Below, piece by piece: positions 46,537 to 55,825 of a DNA stretch of 64,000 bases (position 1 is its first letter; the number at the start of each line of letters is the position of its first letter). The position numbers and the translations under genes are program-made. Origin of the DNA: an uncultured Polaribacter sp. (GTDB taxonomy: Bacteria; Bacteroidota; Bacteroidia; Flavobacteriales; Flavobacteriaceae). The notes beneath the pieces were generated by a model. That model saw nothing but the letters and a program-made list of their open reading frames with translations, did no database searches and was not told where the DNA came from. The stretch covers positions 372,001 through 436,000 of the forward strand of contig CALSRX010000004.1 in assembly GCA_943788865.1 (NCBI GenBank), written 5' to 3'.

Positions 46537-47764
46537 TTGATTTTTCATCTTTCAGTACATAAAACAAAATTTAAGGCAGAAGTTTCAATTTCTGGTTCTA
46601 AAAGCGAATCGAATAGATTGTTGATTTTGAAACAATTACACCGCGCTTTAGAGATAGAAAATGTATCAGATTCAGATGATTCTAAGTATTTAGAAAAAGC
46701 GTTAAAAACATCAGATGGCATCCATTGATATTGGTCATGCTGGAACAGCGATGCGATTTTTAACGTCTTATTTTTCTATTCAAGAAGGTAGAGAAGTGGT
46801 ATTAACTGGTTCTGAAAGAATGCAAAACAGACCGATTGAAATTTTGGTAAATGCTCTTAAAAAGTTAGGTGCGCAAATTTCTTATGAAAAGAAAATTGGA
46901 TATCCACCAATTAAAATAAACGGAACTCAGTTAACAAAAAATAAAGTTCAAATACATGGCAATGTAAGTAGTCAATATATTTCTTCATTAATGCTGATTG
47001 CCTCTAGCTTACCAAATGGTTTAGAAATTGAACTATTAGATAATATAACGTCTGTTCCTTATATAAACATGACCTTAAGTTTATTGCAAGAAATCGGAAT
47101 TGAAGCCAGTTTTTGTAGAAAATAAAATCAACATAAAACCTTTTTCTTTTTCCATACCTAAAAAGATAACAGTTGAATCTGATTGGAGTTCAGCTTCCTA
47201 CTTTTATAGTATTATTGCTCTGAGTGAAATGGGTTCTGAAATTACGTTATCTTCCTATAGAAAAAATAGTTTACAAGGAGATTCTTGTTTGATAGAAATT
47301 TATAAGCATTTCGGAGTTGCAACGACTTTTAAAGAGAATTCTATAGTAATTTCTAAAGTCGAAAAAACAAAGAACAATCAATTAAAATTAGATTTAAAAA
47401 ATGCGCCAGATATTGCGCAAACGATTGCTGTTACTTGTTTTGGACTAGGAGTAAACTGTGTATTAACAGGTTTACATACCTTAAAAATTAAAGAAACAGA
47501 TCGATTGGTTGCTTTAGAAAACGAATTAACGAAACTAGGTGCAGATATATCTGTAACTGATCATAGTTTGGAATTAAAAACATCTTCAAAAATTAGATCA
47601 AACATTCAAATAGAAACCTATCACGATCATAGAATGGCAATGGCTTTTGCCCCATTAGCAATTAAAATTCCTTAATAATCTTAGATGCGAATGTGGTTAC
47701 AAAATCGTATCGAAATTTTTGGAAAGACTTACAACAAATTGGTTTTCAAATAGACTCCAAATAA
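46537..47764 (+). pseudogene. aroA: 3-phosphoshikimate 1-carboxyvinyltransferase AroA with three frameshifts
   Basis: The EPSP synthase signatures are all present but in four frame segments: GSKSESNRLLIL; IDIGHAGTAMRF and TGSERMQNRPIEIL; ETDRL and TYHDHRMAMAFAP; then LIILDANVVTKSYRNFWKDL to a TAA at 47762. Frame joins need one base removed at 46717-46718 (GG), one removed from T5 at 47110-47114, and one T added at 47672-47673. Corrected length is about 408 residues, normal for flavobacterial AroA. The only candidate start is TTG at 46537. Motif conservation suggests recent damage or sequence error. Confidence 0.9.
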
Positions 47765-47781
47765 ATTAAAAGGCAAAACAC

Positions 47782-47813
47782 TTGACAACGCCTATCTTGA
47801 TGTTGTATATTTG
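47782..47813 (+). promoter_or_regulatory. Promoter for queA
   Basis: TTG (47782-47784), a 21-nt spacer and TATATTTG (47806-47813), 25 nt before the queA ATG. Fits the flavobacterial consensus, with a slightly long spacer. Confidence 0.55.
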
Positions 47814-47838
47814 CCAGCATTCTTAGAAAAATAACTAC

Positions 47839-48888
47839 ATGAAATTATCGCATTTTAATTTTGATTTGCCAGAAGAATTATTGGCAAAATTCCCAGCAGA
47901 ACACAGAGACGAATCTCGTTTAATGGTGTTAAACAGAAAAGAACAAACCATAGAACATAAAATGTTTAAAGACCTAATCGGTTATTTTGATGAAGGTGAT
48001 GTAATGGTTTTGAATAACACAAAAGTATTTCCTGCTAGAATGTATGGAAATAAAGAAAAAACAGGTGCTCGTATTGAAGTGTTTTTGTTGAGAGAATTGA
48101 ATACTGAGAATAGACTTTGGGATGTTTTGGTAGATCCGGCAAGAAAAATTAGAATCGGAAACAAATTATTTTTTGGAGAAGATGATAGTTTAGTAGCTGA
48201 AGTAATAGACAATACAACTTCTAGAGGAAGAACATTACGTTTTTTATTTGATGGTTCTTATGAAGAGTTTAGAGAAAAATTATTGGAATTAGGAGAAACT
48301 CCTTTACCAAAAGAAATTGACAGACCAGTAGAAGAGTCTGATACTGAACGTTACCAAACCATTTATGCAAAAAATGAAGGAGCCGTTGCTGCACCATCAG
48401 CAGGATTGCACTTTTCTAAACATTTAATGAAGCGTTTAGAAATTAAAGGAGTTGATTTCTCTGAAGTTACTTTGCATGTTGGTTTAGGTACTTTTGCTCC
48501 AGTTGAGGTTGAAGATTTATCAAAACATAAAATGGATTCTGAGCAAATTGTTATTTCTAACGAAACTTCAAAAAGAATTAATGATGCTCTGAATAAGAAG
48601 AAAAGAGTTTGTGCTGTTGGTACAACAGTAATGCGTACAATAGAATCTTCTGTGTCATCTAACGGAAGGTTAAATGCTTTTGAAGGTTGGACCAATAAAT
48701 TTATTTTTCCTCCCTACGAATTTAGCATTGCAAACTGCATGATTACAAACTTTCATAAATCTAAATCTACCTTATTAATGCAAGCAGCTGCTTTTGGTGG
48801 TTACGATTTTGTAATGGATGCGTATAAAGTAGCAATCAAAGAAAAATATAACTTCTCTTCATACGGAGATGCGATGTTGATTATATAA
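47839..48888 (+). CDS. queA: S-adenosylmethionine:tRNA ribosyltransferase-isomerase
   Basis: 349 residues. [46 protein letters not shown] and [13 protein letters not shown] are diagnostic. It transfers the ribosyl part of SAM to preQ1-tRNA, making epoxyqueuosine. No other que genes are in the window. Followed by a terminator at 48911. Confidence 0.97.
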   Translation: MKLSHFNFDLPEELLAKFPAEHRDESRLMVLNRKEQTIEHKMFKDLIGYFDEGDVMVLNNTKVFPARMYGNKEKTGARIEVFLLRELNTENRLWDVLVDPARKIRIGNKLFFGEDDSLVAEVIDNTTSRGRTLRFLFDGSYEEFREKLLELGETPLPKEIDRPVEESDTERYQTIYAKNEGAVAAPSAGLHFSKHLMKRLEIKGVDFSEVTLHVGLGTFAPVEVEDLSKHKMDSEQIVISNETSKRINDALNKKKRVCAVGTTVMRTIESSVSSNGRLNAFEGWTNKFIFPPYEFSIANCMITNFHKSKSTLLMQAAAFGGYDFVMDAYKVAIKEKYNFSSYGDAMLII

Positions 48889-48910
48889 AAACATCAAATT
48901 TTAAGATGAT

Positions 48911-48940
48911 AAAACCTCACAAGTAAACTTGTGAGGTTTT
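48911..48940 (+). terminator. Rho-independent terminator after queA
   Basis: A perfect 14-bp stem, AAAACCTCACAAGT against ACTTGTGAGGTTTT with a 2-nt AA centre; the loop will in practice be larger. The tail is GTGTATTTTT. Confidence 0.85.
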
Positions 48941-49010
48941 GTGTATTTTTGCAACAAATGAAATGAGTTTTTACGAATTACATTTGATAAAAAGAGGATA
49001 GAAACAACAA

Positions 49011-50051
49011 ATGAAACCCAAAAAGAAAGACATACGTGCTTTAACCAAAGAGCAATTACGAGATTTTTTTGTAGCAAATGGCGATAAAGCCTTTCGTGGC
49101 AATCAAGTCTATGAATGGTTGTGGGGAAAAGTTGTGCATTCTTTTGAGGATATGACCAATATTTCTATAGCAACAAGAGAAATGTTGCAAGAAAATTTTG
49201 TAATCAACCATATTGAAGTAGATAACATTCAACGAAGTAAAGATGGCACGGTAAAAAATGCAGTGCGTTTACACGATGGATTAGTGGTAGAGTCTGTATT
49301 GATTCCAACTGATACAAGAACTACAGCCTGTGTATCTAGTCAAGTTGGTTGTAGTTTAGATTGTAAATTTTGTGCAACATCGCGTTTAAAAAGAATGCGA
49401 AATTTAAATCCTGATGAAATTTACGATCAAGTAGCCGCTATCAACAAAGAAAGTTTATTGTATTACAATCATAAATTATCAAATATTGTGTTTATGGGCA
49501 TGGGAGAGCCTCTTATGAATTACAATAATGTGATAAAATCGATTGAAAAAATTACCTCTCCTGAAGGGCTGGGTATGTCGCCAAAAAGAATTACAGTTTC
49601 TACATCTGGTGTTCCAAAAATTATTAAAAAAATGGCGGATGATGACGTAAAGTTCAATCTAGCTGTTTCATTACATTCTGCGATTGATGAAGTGAGAACT
49701 TCAATTATGCCATTTAATGCTACATTTCCATTAAAAGACTTAAGAGAGTCGTTAGAATATTGGTACGAAAAAACACAACGAAGAATAACTTACGAATATG
49801 TTGTTTGGGGCGGAATTAATGACCGAAAAGAAGATATTGAGGCATTGATTCAATTCTGTAGTTATGTGCCTTGTAAAGTCAATTTAATTGAATACAATCC
49901 AATTGATGATGGAGAATTTCAACAAGCAAGTCCACAGGAAATCAACAATTACATTTCAAATTTAGAAATGCACGGAATTGTGGTAAATGTGCGTCGTTCT
50001 AGAGGAAAAGATATCGATGCAGCTTGTGGTCAATTAGCAAATAAGTCTTAA
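49011..50051 (+). CDS. rlmN: 23S rRNA (adenine2503-C2)-methyltransferase RlmN
   Basis: 346-residue radical SAM enzyme. The cluster cysteines are Cys114, Cys118 and Cys121 (CSLDCKFC), the methyl-carrying Cys339 is in DIDAACGQL, and the GMGEP motif is present (FMGMGEPLMNY). It methylates A2503 of 23S rRNA and A37 of some tRNAs. Followed on the same strand by the polyprenyl synthase, 79 nt away. Confidence 0.97.
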   Translation: MKPKKKDIRALTKEQLRDFFVANGDKAFRGNQVYEWLWGKVVHSFEDMTNISIATREMLQENFVINHIEVDNIQRSKDGTVKNAVRLHDGLVVESVLIPTDTRTTACVSSQVGCSLDCKFCATSRLKRMRNLNPDEIYDQVAAINKESLLYYNHKLSNIVFMGMGEPLMNYNNVIKSIEKITSPEGLGMSPKRITVSTSGVPKIIKKMADDDVKFNLAVSLHSAIDEVRTSIMPFNATFPLKDLRESLEYWYEKTQRRITYEYVVWGGINDRKEDIEALIQFCSYVPCKVNLIEYNPIDDGEFQQASPQEINNYISNLEMHGIVVNVRRSRGKDIDAACGQLANKS

Positions 50052-50095
50052 AAGAATTTCAACTAATTTTCTTACTTTTACGTTTAAAACAAAGA

Positions 50096-50117
50096 CCTCT
50101 CGACTCCGCTCGAGGAG
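50096..50117. repeat. Short CTCGA/TCGAG inverted repeat
   Basis: CTCGACTCCGCTCGAG forms a small hairpin in the gap between rlmN and the polyprenyl synthase. It resembles short flavobacterial intergenic palindromes; a similar but degraded string occurs in the GT87-like gene near 55029-55046. Confidence 0.4.
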
Positions 50118-50130
50118 ACATAAATAATTT

Positions 50131-51108
50131 ATGAAGCCTTTAGAGCAAATAAAACTTCCGATACAAAATGAAATGGAGCTTTTCGAAGAAAAGTTCAAAG
50201 CGTCGATGCTCACAAAAGTTCCGTTATTAAACAGAATTACCTATTACATTGTGCGAAGAAAAGGAAAACAAATGCGTCCAATGTTTATTTTTTTAGTGGC
50301 TAAAATGGTTTCTGATGGTGGTTTTGATGAACGAACGTATCGTGGAGCTTCTGTTGTAGAATTGATTCACACTGCCACTTTGGTTCATGATGATGTGGTT
50401 GATGATAGCAATAGAAGAAGAGGGTTTTTCTCTGTAAATGCACTTTGGAAAAATAAAATTGCTGTTTTGGTTGGCGATTTTTTATTGTCTAAAGGATTGT
50501 TGCTTTCTATTGATAATGAAGATTTTGATTTGTTAAAACTGATTTCTATTGCTGTTAAAGAAATGAGTGAAGGTGAATTATTACAAATAGAAAAAGCGCG
50601 TAAATTAGATATTACAGAAGCAATTTATTTTGAAATCATTCGCCAAAAAACAGCAACACTAATTGCTGCATGTTGTGGAATTGGAGCAGCCTCTGTAGGA
50701 GCAAATCAAGAAACGGTACAACAAATGCGTAAATTCGGAGAATACATCGGAATTGCGTTTCAAATTAAAGACGATTTGTTCGATTATTCTGATGAAAAAA
50801 TTGGTAAACCAACCGGAATCGACATCAAAGAACAAAAAATGACATTGCCTCTAATTCATACACTAAATACGTGTTCAGAAAAAGATAAAGCCTGGATTAT
50901 CAATTCGGTAAAGAAACACAATAAAGACAAGAAAAGAGTAAAAGAAGTCATCACTTTTGTAAAAGAAAATGGCGGAATTGACTACACAATTTCTAAAATG
51001 AATGACTACAAAAATAGAGCGCTTTCAATTTTAGAAAACTATCCAAGCTCTGCCTATAAAGACTCACTTATTCAAATGATTGATTACGTTGTTGAACGTA
51101 AAATATAA
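50131..51108 (+). CDS. Polyprenyl diphosphate synthase (long chain)
   Basis: 325 residues. First aspartate-rich motif in LVHDDVVDDSNRRRG, second in FQIKDDLFDY, and GKQMRPMFIFL at the IPP site. Small residues upstream of the first motif suggest a long-chain product (menaquinone side chain likely). Its product type could also feed GGGP synthase at 2149, but the two are not linked. Confidence 0.92.
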   Translation: MKPLEQIKLPIQNEMELFEEKFKASMLTKVPLLNRITYYIVRRKGKQMRPMFIFLVAKMVSDGGFDERTYRGASVVELIHTATLVHDDVVDDSNRRRGFFSVNALWKNKIAVLVGDFLLSKGLLLSIDNEDFDLLKLISIAVKEMSEGELLQIEKARKLDITEAIYFEIIRQKTATLIAACCGIGAASVGANQETVQQMRKFGEYIGIAFQIKDDLFDYSDEKIGKPTGIDIKEQKMTLPLIHTLNTCSEKDKAWIINSVKKHNKDKKRVKEVITFVKENGGIDYTISKMNDYKNRALSILENYPSSAYKDSLIQMIDYVVERKI

Positions 51109-51210
51109 GACTACTTGTTACATTTTTTAAGCTTACTCGTTTTATAAATAAGTAAACTAATAAAACAAAGTGTAAGTTTGGATTGTTTAGTTACCAAGAA
51201 CAAAAGTCGT

Positions 51211-52747
51211 TTATCTGCTTGCACTTTGTTGGTTTACGGAAAGCTTCAGTAATTCTTCTACAAAATCTCTTGTATTAGACAATCTTGGCACTTTATGTTG
51301 CCCCCCTAATTTTTGTTTTTGCTTAAGCCAATTGTAAAATAATCCTTTTTTAGCAACATGAATTTTCGGCAAAACTAAGGTCATGTTATGATATCTTTTG
51401 GCTTCATAGTCTGAATTTATTTCTTTTAAAGTTTGGTCTAAAACTTCCGTAAAGTACTCTAAATTACTAGGTTCTTTTTTAAATTCAATAACCCATTCAT
51501 GTCCGCCACCAGAATTTGTAGTCATAAAAACAGGTGCAACTGTATAATCTGTAACAATGGCTTTTGTTTTTTTACAGGCTACTTTCAGTGCTTCTTCTGC
51601 ATTTTCAATAATCAATTCTTCTCCAAAAACATTGATAAAATGTTTGGTCCTTCCTGTAATTTTTATACGATATGGATCTGTAGAGGTAAACTTTACCGTA
51701 TCACCAATTAAATACCTCCACAAACCACCATTTGTAGTAATTACCAATGCGTAGTTTACATTTTTTTGAACTTCTGATAACGGAATTGCTTTCGAATTTT
51801 CTCCATCATAAGCATCCATTGGTATGAATTCATAGAAAATTCCGTAATCCAACATCAACAACAATTCAAATGAGTTGTTAATGTCTTGCAGTCCAAAACA
51901 AACCTTCGGAAGCATTATACGTTTCGTAATATTTAAAGTCGGGCTTCGGAATCAGTTTTTTGTATTGTTCTCTGTAAGGATTAAAATTGACGCCCCCATG
52001 AAAATAGACTTCTAAGTTTGGCCAAACTTCTAAAATATTGTCTTTCCCGGTTTTTTCTAAAACTCTATTCAACAATAATAACATCCAACTAGGAACACCC
52101 ACCAAACTGGTAATATTTTCATGAATTGTTTCATCTACAATAGCATCCATTTTGCTTTCCCATTCGCTCATTAAAGCAGTTTCTAATTTTGGAGCAGAAC
52201 TAAAATCTGCCCAAAAAGGCAAGTTTTCTGTAATGATTGCAGACAAATCTCCGAAATATGAATTATTGTTTTCATAAATTGCTGTACTTCCTCCTAATTT
52301 TAATCCTTTTCCTGTAAATAATTGGGTGTCTTCATTGTTGTTAATGTACAAACACAGCATGTCTTTTCCGGCTTTTAAATGACAATATTCTAGTGCTTCA
52401 TCACTAACAGGAATAAATTTACTTTTGGCATTTGTAGTTCCACTAGATTTTGCAAACCATTTTATTGGAGTAGGCCAAAATATATTTTGTTCTCCTTTTC
52501 TGCAACGTTCTATAAGTGGTTCATAAGTTTCGTATTTCTGAATCGGAACGGCATTTGCAAAATCTGTATAATCTCTAATGGATGAAAAATAATGCTCTTT
52601 ACCAAATTCTGTATTCTTTGCGGTATTTAATAATTTAAACAACAATTCGTCTTGAACATCTAAAGGGTACTTTAAAAACAACTCAATTTGATGCTTTCGT
52701 TTTTTTAAAAACCAAGAAATGATAGAGTTTACAAGTGGAAAAGACAT
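51211..52747 (-). pseudogene. GH3 auxin-responsive-promoter family acyl-adenylate/amido synthetase, frameshifted
   Basis: The N-terminal part (from 52747) has the ATP-binding AKSSGTTNAKSKFIPVS and ends in frame at YNASEGLF, then reads wrongly. The C-terminal part resumes in another frame as GLQDINNSFELLLMLDYGIFYEF and runs to 51211. Removing one base from A4 at 51895-51898 (plus strand) restores NASEGLFGLQDIN. Corrected length is about 511 residues, normal for the bacterial GH3 family. These are acyl-adenylating enzymes; the bacterial substrates are unknown. Confidence 0.88.
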
Positions 52748-52859
52748 TGGGTTAGTTGCTGTTTTAATTTATGATTACAAAATTCTTAAAACTTGCTTTT
52801 TTATAGTAAGTTTGTTTGTTGTCAATTAACAACGGAGTTAAAAATACTAAAAATAGTTT

Positions 52860-53654
52860 ATGCAATATCAAGGAGTCCTAAAAAAAATGCCTACCGAAAA
52901 TTTAGAAACGGTTCAATATTACTTAGAATTGAATGATGACTTCTTGCATATGAATCAATTGCTAGGAAAAACTATAGAAATGACGTTTGTAAAATACGAA
53001 TGTTTAAACTGTCATTTAAACAAAGAAATTTACCGACAAGGATTTTGTAAAAGCTGTTTTTTTGAAATACCAACTGCCGGTGATTGGATTATGAGGCCAG
53101 AATTGAGTACAGCACATTTAGGGATTGAAGACCGAGATTTAGCCTATGAAAAGCAAGTACAATTAAAACCTCATATTGTGTATTTGGCAAATTCTAGCAA
53201 TGTAAAAGTTGGTGTTACCAGAAAACAACAAGTTCCAACACGTTGGATAGATCAAGGAGCTCATGAAGCGATTGAAATTGTTGAAGTACCCAATAGATAT
53301 TTAGCCGGAATTACAGAGGTTGCTTTAAAAAAACATGTTGCCGATAAAACCAATTGGCGCAAGATGTTGAAGAATGATGTTGAAGATGAAAATTTAGTAG
53401 AATGGAGAAATAAGTTAGCACAATACATTCCTGAAGAAGCCAAGGCGTATTTCATAGAAAACAATACGGAAACCAATTTGAATTTTCCTGTTGATAAATA
53501 TCCGATTAAGCCAAAAAGTTTGAACTTGGTAAAACAACATTCTTATACTGGAAAGTTAGTGGGTGTAAAAGGACAGTATTTAATTTTTGAAGACGAAACC
53601 GTTTTTAATGTAAGGTCAAATGAAGGTTTGGTTGTTTCTATTTTAGTTGGTTAA
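52860..53654 (+). CDS. DUF2797 protein with N-terminal Cys4 motif
   Basis: 264 residues. CLNCHLNKEIYRQGFCKSC (residues 43-61) looks like a zinc site. The centre IVYLANSSNVKVGVTRKQQVPTRWIDQGA resembles a GIY-YIG-like segment, as noted for this family. Function unknown. Divergent from the GH3 gene across 112 nt. Confidence 0.82.
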   Translation: MQYQGVLKKMPTENLETVQYYLELNDDFLHMNQLLGKTIEMTFVKYECLNCHLNKEIYRQGFCKSCFFEIPTAGDWIMRPELSTAHLGIEDRDLAYEKQVQLKPHIVYLANSSNVKVGVTRKQQVPTRWIDQGAHEAIEIVEVPNRYLAGITEVALKKHVADKTNWRKMLKNDVEDENLVEWRNKLAQYIPEEAKAYFIENNTETNLNFPVDKYPIKPKSLNLVKQHSYTGKLVGVKGQYLIFEDETVFNVRSNEGLVVSILVG

Positions 53655-53696
53655 TTTCTCTTTAACGATTAATGTAAAAACTCGTTTTAATATTTT

Positions 53697-54335
53697 TTAG
53701 ATACCGTTGGGTGAAGTATCTTTAATTCTTGGGTATTTCCAGTAATAATCAAAGCAGGTAGGGCATATAGAATGGCTTGAGTTGGCGGGCATTCTTTCTA
53801 CCCACTCAGGTACCCAATCCCAAACTTCTTCTTGATCAACTCTTTGACATTTCCTGCAATTGCTGCATTGCGTAATAAACCCGGTTGACTGGAGGTAGTT
53901 TTTTGCAATAGCATCATGAGCTTTTCTACCTATTTGATCCATAGGTAAATTCACGAGTAACGAGTTAATTACGATAAGACCCTCTCCATTTTTCAGTGGA
54001 TAAACACCTTGGTGAAACTTTCTAAATTCTTTGCTGCTGGAGCATTCATATTCATGTTGCCAAATTTCACCAGTTTCTAATACTTTCTTGTAGTTTTGAA
54101 TATAAAAATCTTTAATCTCTCCCCTTAATGCTTCAATGATTGAAGTACCTAGAGGAAATTTGTGTAAATCACTTTCTTCAAAATTATTTTCTTTTAAAAA
54201 GCGAAACCAGCTAGGATTAAAATAAGTTAAATTTAAGTTTTTTGATAAGCCATAAATGGAATGTTTACTGTTTTCTAGAGTATTAAAGTCAAAACCTTTC
54301 AATGTAGTTAAAAAATCTTTTTTATACCTTTCCAT
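53697..54335 (-). CDS. PAS-like domain plus Cys4 zinc-like motif, no kinase
   Basis: 212 residues. The first 120 or so look PAS-like (LNLTYFNPSWFRFLKENNF...EYECSSSKEFRKFHQGVYPLKNGEG). Then CSNCRKCQRV...SHSICPTCFDYYW, which resembles the Cys-pair element seen between PAS and kinase domains in many sensor kinases. The protein ends there with no output domain. It lies 44 nt downstream of the GT87-like gene. May be a stand-alone sensor or a truncated kinase. Confidence 0.7.
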   Translation of the reverse strand: MERYKKDFLTTLKGFDFNTLENSKHSIYGLSKNLNLTYFNPSWFRFLKENNFEESDLHKFPLGTSIIEALRGEIKDFYIQNYKKVLETGEIWQHEYECSSSKEFRKFHQGVYPLKNGEGLIVINSLLVNLPMDQIGRKAHDAIAKNYLQSTGFITQCSNCRKCQRVDQEEVWDWVPEWVERMPANSSHSICPTCFDYYWKYPRIKDTSPNGI

Positions 54336-54379
54336 TGTTTTTTATTACACCCTGTTATGTTATATATTGTAATCAGTAG

Positions 54380-55825
54380 TTAACGAAGTTCGCTAATTTT
54401 TTTGTAAGTATCAAGTTTTTTATTTTTGAGTTCCCAAATTAAAAATCCGTAAACAATTACATATTCTAAGGCTACAAACCACATGTTTTCTTTCCAAGGC
54501 GTGTTTGCATAAGCTTGATAACTCAATATAATTACCAAACTCCAAACGATTGGAAAACGGTATTTGGTAAAAACAGATAATAAAACTAAGGTTGCCAAAT
54601 ACCAAGGATGCATGGTTGTGGTGGTAAAATAATAAAAAGATAAACCAAAAAGCAAAGCAGTAATGAGCTCTTTTGGTTTTGTGTTTTTTCTAAAAAAAGT
54701 GATAAACCCTAAAAACACAATGGTTAAAACCGGAATTATTTTTCCAATAATTGCAATTTCATTATAGCCCCTAAAAAGATATCCAATTTCTCTAAATAGA
54801 TAATAAAAGCTTGCATTGAATTCATAGTTTCTGAACCATAACCCGACTGAATTTAAATAATTATCAATTAATTCTGAGGAGTAAAAAGGCAAGAAAAATA
54901 GGAGTGAAGTTGAAATAACAATTACATAAAACAATACTAATTTTGTCATTCCTGCGAAGGCAGGAATCCATTTTTTGTTTTGTTTAGATTCCTGTCTATG
55001 CAGGAAAGACAACTTTTCATTATTAGTGGCTGAGTCAAGAGATCTTCCTACAAACCATTGATAAAACAATGGTAAAAACAACAAAGGAATCAACTTTACA
55101 GAAATTGAACAGGCTAATATTATTGCAGCCCAAATCCACTTGTTATTAAAAAGTACATACAGAGACCAAATTAAAAAGAACAACATCACCGGTTCAAAAT
55201 GCAAATTACCAGTTAACTCAATAATGATAAACGGATTTAAAGCGTATATGAAAATATGATGAATAGGTAATTTTAATTTTTCTAAAATTCTTTTCCCGAA
55301 ATACAGAATTCCAATATCCGCCAATATAATTTGAACTCTTAATGTAATTACAGAACCTAAAATACTCTTACCTGCAAAAAGAGCAGCTATAAAAAAACTG
55401 AGTTGATTTAAAGGTGGGTAATTTGTAAAATGACTTCCGTTTAAAGTGCCCATTCCGGCGTATAGTTCTGCTGCTTGTTGTATTGGGAATTCTTGTTGAT
55501 TGATAAAATTTTTTGGTAAAAATAAATACGGATTAAATCCTTCAAAGAGCATTCGCCCATCCCAAATAAAACGATAAAAATCTTGAGATAAATTGGGTAT
55601 AGAAAACAAGAAAATCAGTCGAAATAAAACCGATATGGTTGTTAATAATTTGATGTTTTCTTTTCCTTTTTTCAACAAATAAAAAGAAGTTGCAAAAAGC
55701 GAAACATATAAAAAAAGCAACTGGGTAAACTGTGTTCTTTCTATGATAAAAGCAACATAAAAGTAAAGGATTGTAGTGAGAAAAAAAGCAATTAGTAACC
55801 CTGTATTTTTTCTACTTAACATCAT
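54380..55825 (-). CDS. GT87-like polyprenol-phosphate-sugar glycosyltransferase, multi-pass
   Basis: 481 residues with about 12 helices. FSIPNLSQDFYRFIWDGRMLFEGFNPY places an acidic pair in the first periplasmic loop, as in mannosyltransferases of the GT-C fold. A loop near residues 265-300 includes an in-frame palindromic repeat (see 54945-55010). It would move a sugar from a lipid-phosphate donor to an acceptor outside. Its start overlaps the stop of the GT2 gene (55825). Confidence 0.82.
   Translation of the reverse strand: MMLSRKNTGLLIAFFLTTILYFYVAFIIERTQFTQLLFLYVSLFATSFYLLKKGKENIKLLTTISVLFRLIFLFSIPNLSQDFYRFIWDGRMLFEGFNPYLFLPKNFINQQEFPIQQAAELYAGMGTLNGSHFTNYPPLNQLSFFIAALFAGKSILGSVITLRVQIILADIGILYFGKRILEKLKLPIHHIFIYALNPFIIIELTGNLHFEPVMLFFLIWSLYVLFNNKWIWAAIILACSISVKLIPLLFLPLFYQWFVGRSLDSATNNEKLSFLHRQESKQNKKWIPAFAGMTKLVLFYVIVISTSLLFFLPFYSSELIDNYLNSVGLWFRNYEFNASFYYLFREIGYLFRGYNEIAIIGKIIPVLTIVFLGFITFFRKNTKPKELITALLFGLSFYYFTTTTMHPWYLATLVLLSVFTKYRFPIVWSLVIILSYQAYANTPWKENMWFVALEYVIVYGFLIWELKNKKLDTYKKISELR
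54945..55010. repeat. Palindromic repeat inserted in frame in a coding region
   Basis: GTCATTCCTGCGAAGGCAG at one end and CTATGCAGGAAAGAC at the other; same family as 34712-34781. On the coding strand it reads SFLHRQESKQN then KKWIPAFAGMT, the usual translation of this repeat. At 66 bp (22 codons) it keeps the frame and adds a loop between two membrane helices. Confidence 0.88.
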
